From: Ligula intestinalis
Taxonomy: Eukaryota; Platyhelminthes; Cestoda; Diphyllobothriidea; Diphyllobothriidae
Reading direction: 5' to 3'
NCBI GenBank assembly: GCA_036362985.1
Contig: JAYGXS010000001.1
Coordinates: 37,518,484-37,582,483, forward strand
DNA: 64,000 nt
Part shown: piece by piece, positions 61,155-64,000 of the stretch
Layout: every line of letters begins with the position of its first letter
Position numbering within the stretch: position 1 is the first letter of the stretch
Made by a program: the position numbers and the translations under genes
The notes under the pieces: model-generated
Database searches by the model: none
Seen by the model: only the letters and a program-made list of their open reading frames with translations
What the model was told of the DNA's origin: nothing

Positions 61155-61250
61155 CAGCCGGGGCCCCGTAATCCAGGTGGTTAGGGCGTTGACAGCATAC
61201 AAGCCTTGCACTTAGTATCACGGGTTTGTACCCCACAAAAGCCGCAAAGC
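61155..61250 (+). mobile_element. Second tRNA-like SINE type, tRNA-related head
   Basis: The A-box-like TAATCCAGGTGGTTAGGG (about 61169-61186) is followed 35-40 bases later by the B-box-like CGGGTTTGTACCCC (61221-61234). The layout is tRNA-like. The acceptor-stem ends do not pair convincingly, so a SINE or tRNA relic is more likely than a functional tRNA. The body downstream is undefined. Confidence 0.5.
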
Positions 61251-62194
61251 TTTTCAAAAGTGTATAACACAAATCTACCAAAACACTAACAGAATGTGGT
61301 AGACCGATGACAACGACAGTCAAACACGTGGTTTGGATTCACACAAAACGGAGTTGGAGCGGCTGCATCAAGGGTGTGGTACGTTTTGAAGTTTTGACGT
61401 ATGCCAACTCTGCCAGAAAAACCGAAGTGCAGGCGAGAACTGACTCAAGAAGATGACGACAATATGAAAATCGAAGATTTTTTTTTCATGGGTAAAGTTT
61501 GGATATTTGACAGGAGCTGAGGTTTGTCGGGTGAAACTGGAATCTGTGGGGTTGGGAAGGCGACGTTTAATATTGAAAAAAACCAAATGTACTTTTTAAG
61601 CAAACCTAACAAGCACCCATCTTATGTAGTCTAGCGGTTCAAATAAATGGAAGTTTTAGCTACATTAATACGGTTCTCACATTTTTAAGTTAATTTTTGG
61701 TATTATGACATCAAGATGTCATATTTGCCAGCATGTCTTCAGTGGTTTTCTAGCAATTTGGCGAAAATGGTAAAAACATCCAGCTTAAAACGAATAACGT
61801 CCGTATTTCTGGGCAACATGAAATTTGGACACAGTAAACGGAGCATAGCTACTGACAAAAAATTTGAGCAATTGTATAATCTTTCTTGCATATCACTTGC
61901 AGAAGCCAATAATAATCCATGCAGACTCCATATAACATGCCTGATTTTGCTCCTTTTGAATCCATCGCGGTTAATCTGGCGGATTATTTTATATAAACAA
62001 AGAATACTGGAGACTTAAATAATTTTAGTAAATGAAAATAATAATTTTGAGCAGTGATTTCATTAATGAGGAGTACCTCAACAAGCACTCAAGGATTAAT
62101 GAGTATTTATCCTTTCGAAAGTATATTATGTTCTTTTAAATATGGCTTAAGGTCGTAAAAGTGTAGGTTTCCATTAGCGACTCAGTATTTCTAG
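61251..62194. other. Intergenic, no gene recognised
   Basis: A 100-codon plus frame (61716-62018) and a 72-codon minus frame have no known domain. Confidence 0.45.
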
Positions 62195-62460
62195 TCAGCG
62201 ATGAACACTCACCAGCCGCTAATGGAACTCCCTTGCCCCGCTCTGCCTTGGGTCTCATTTCTCGGGCTCTGACAGTAGCCATAGCGACTAGTAATCTAAG
62301 TATAAATAGATTGCCGACAAATACAAGGGAAATTGAAATGCCTCCTTCTGGGTCATACCCAGACCCAAGTGGTGCACCGCTTGAGGCTTGAACTCGCGAC
62401 CTTTCTATCAGAGTCTAGATTCCATCCATTGAGCAACGAGTTCGCTGTTTTGTCGGTTGA
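62195..62460 (-). mobile_element. tRNA-derived SINE, copy at 62 kb
   Basis: On the minus strand the head ACAGCGAACTCGTTGCTCAA leads to an A-box-like region, then the B-box-like GGTCGCGAGTTCAAGCC, GGTGCACCACTTGGGTCTGG, and the CTGTCAGAGCCC...CAAGGCAGAGCGGGGCAAG end. It contains both promoter boxes and the full body, and is the best match to the 48.32 kb copy. Confidence 0.82.
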
Positions 62461-64000
62461 AGTCGAGGCGTTCTGACCCAATCATTCGATGGTCGCACCA
62501 AAGTTGTTTCGTATCAGTTGCAAGGGGCAACGATGTAGATGCGCTGATCCAACACGCAACCAAATCAAATCTACTACACTCTGCACTATTTCTCGCACGA
62601 GTTACCGTTTCTGTACATTCAAGACATCGTTGGAAACTACAGTCATCACAACGTCATTAACAGAACGCAAAAGTCATATAGTAAAAAGGTACAGCATTCA
62701 AAAAAGTAGGATCGAACGCAATTATAAAAAGACTTAAATAAAGAAGGTGAGAGGAAGATGGCAGTTAAAGTTGCAAAAACATGTGCTTTTTAAAAGTAAA
62801 AAAACGCAAGTGCAATTACATGCCTGCCCCCTACCTAGTTAGAAGTAACTAGTGGCAAATCCTCTAAGAGCACCTTGCAGTTGGACTTGCTTCTTCAAAT
62901 AACTTGAAAACGACGTAGACATAGGAATAAAAATAATATTTGGCTCAGAAAATACCAGACAGCCATTAATGCATAAACTCTGAAGGAATGTTGGTGGAAG
63001 CCTATGTCGGGTCTCTAAAGCTGCTTAAATCATATAATGTTTTCACAACAAAGGAGGACACCATAAATAAACACAGAAATTTACTTACAGTTCCGCCCAG
63101 AATTCATGTAACATGTTGACATAAGCGAAAAATTGATACTCTCTCGATAAGTGGCATTGAGTAAAGTTGTAATTCTGATAATCATGTAGTCTATTCTGAA
63201 GTCATTTCAGTCATGACAGAGTGCTGGCTTTTTTAAAAGCTTCGTTCTGACCGCTTACAAAACGTCTGAACTGTAAAAAATAGCTTCATAATTAATATGC
63301 CAGTTTATCATTGATTTTGACTGCCTTTATAAATTCAAATATTCTTAATGGTAATATACGCGAAAAATATGTTCATTTTATTCGTCTGGCAGCAAATTAC
63401 GCCTTCTTTAAAGTTAATATTTCTAGGAAAGTTATATTAAGTTCCGAAATGTTTATGCTCACGAACATTTTATTATTGTGAGGTGTTCATTCATTATACA
63501 TCGTATTCGTCAGTTGAGTAATGCTTCCTGTAATGTATACAGCATTTTCCTCATCTGTTGCAATATTTTATGACACTTATGTAACTTCTTCCATAACTAT
63601 AGGTGAAAATGTACTCTTCCTCAAACAGAGATGTACGCAGCGCGCAGTTTGTAAGCCTTGCGGTCAAGCGTAACCGTCAGTTAGTTTAAAAATCATTTGA
63701 AAATCAAGAAACATTTCTTAAAACTCAAAAACACTCTTTCTTTAAGTATAGAATTTGAAAGAAATGTGCAAGAAATAATTTTTCAGGCATTTTTTCCATA
63801 AGATATATTTGACTTTCTAAAGGCAGTGAAAATCAATGATAGAATAGCATATTAATTATGTAGCCACTTTTCACAGTACATACGTTTTGTTAGCGGTCGA
63901 ACAGAAGCTGGTTAAAAAGCCAGTAGCCTATCGTGGCTGAAGTGACTTCAGAATAGCCTACATGCTGATCAAGATAACAACCTTATCGAGAAGGCATCGA
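62461..64000. other. Intergenic, AT-rich, nothing recognised
   Basis: Two overlapping frames just outside the SINE (62457-62737) show no known domain. The rest has no open frame of note. Confidence 0.45.

Noticed and set aside
61155..61250. Functional tRNA gene
   Set aside because: A- and B-box-like sequences are present, but the acceptor ends do not pair and no convincing anticodon arm can be drawn; SINE or relic preferred.

Overview
The window looks like nuclear DNA of an invertebrate animal, most likely a parasitic flatworm (cestode or trematode). The reasons are inferential. Two intronless universal-stress-protein (USP) genes of the kind expanded in flatworms sit in a very repeat-rich background. 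That background is dominated by Penelope-like retroelements (PLEs: reverse transcriptase plus GIY-YIG endonuclease) and tRNA-derived SINEs. A 10-base run of N marks an assembly gap. There are no bacterial operons, rRNA genes or CRISPR arrays. I cannot name the species.

Only two genes look intact and host-owned: a USP at 18554-19036 (+) and a diverged paralogue at 53306-53815 (-). Both are single-exon and both keep the complete USP ATP-binding motif G-2x-G-9x-G-S. They face each other across about 34 kb of transposon-filled DNA.

At least three PLE lineages are present; the labels P1-P3 are mine. P1 has a Cys-rich GIY-YIG domain of the type CAGC..VYIGQT. Its best copy (about 34.1-37.1 kb, minus strand) is nearly intact, with one in-frame stop between the RT and the endonuclease. 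Decayed P1 pieces lie at 6.9-7.7, 12.6-12.9, 13.0-14.7 and 37.9-38.7 kb. P2 (CTC.CG..YIGRT type) is at 0.5-1.45, 47.66-48.29 and 54.4-55.1 kb, with a related inverted-end remnant at 17.54-17.76 kb. P3 (C..S.TC...YIGRT type) is at 12.0-12.3, 25.3-25.7, 30.9-32.0, 39.2-40.1, 40.7-41.1 and 41.1-42.8 kb. Inverted terminal copies (pseudo-LTRs) are visible at three P1/P2-type loci.

Other repeats are a 306-bp MITE with 80-bp terminal inverted repeats (4255-4560), a (CAT)49 microsatellite (9.58 kb), and a GC-rich repeat in interleaved units (21.1-22.6 kb). A cluster of tRNA-derived SINEs lies at 46-49.7 kb with another copy at 62.3 kb, and a second tRNA-like SINE type is at 60.9-61.25 kb. An unidentified AT-rich repeat of about 1.6 kb occurs twice (27.8-29.4 and 51.1-52.7 kb) and contains a strongly conserved 85-bp core.

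By eye, 1-26 kb is mixed in composition, while 26-34 kb and 49-64 kb are AT-rich with few recognisable elements. No pathway can be reconstructed. The USPs probably act as small ATP-binding stress proteins; the rest is mobile or decayed DNA.
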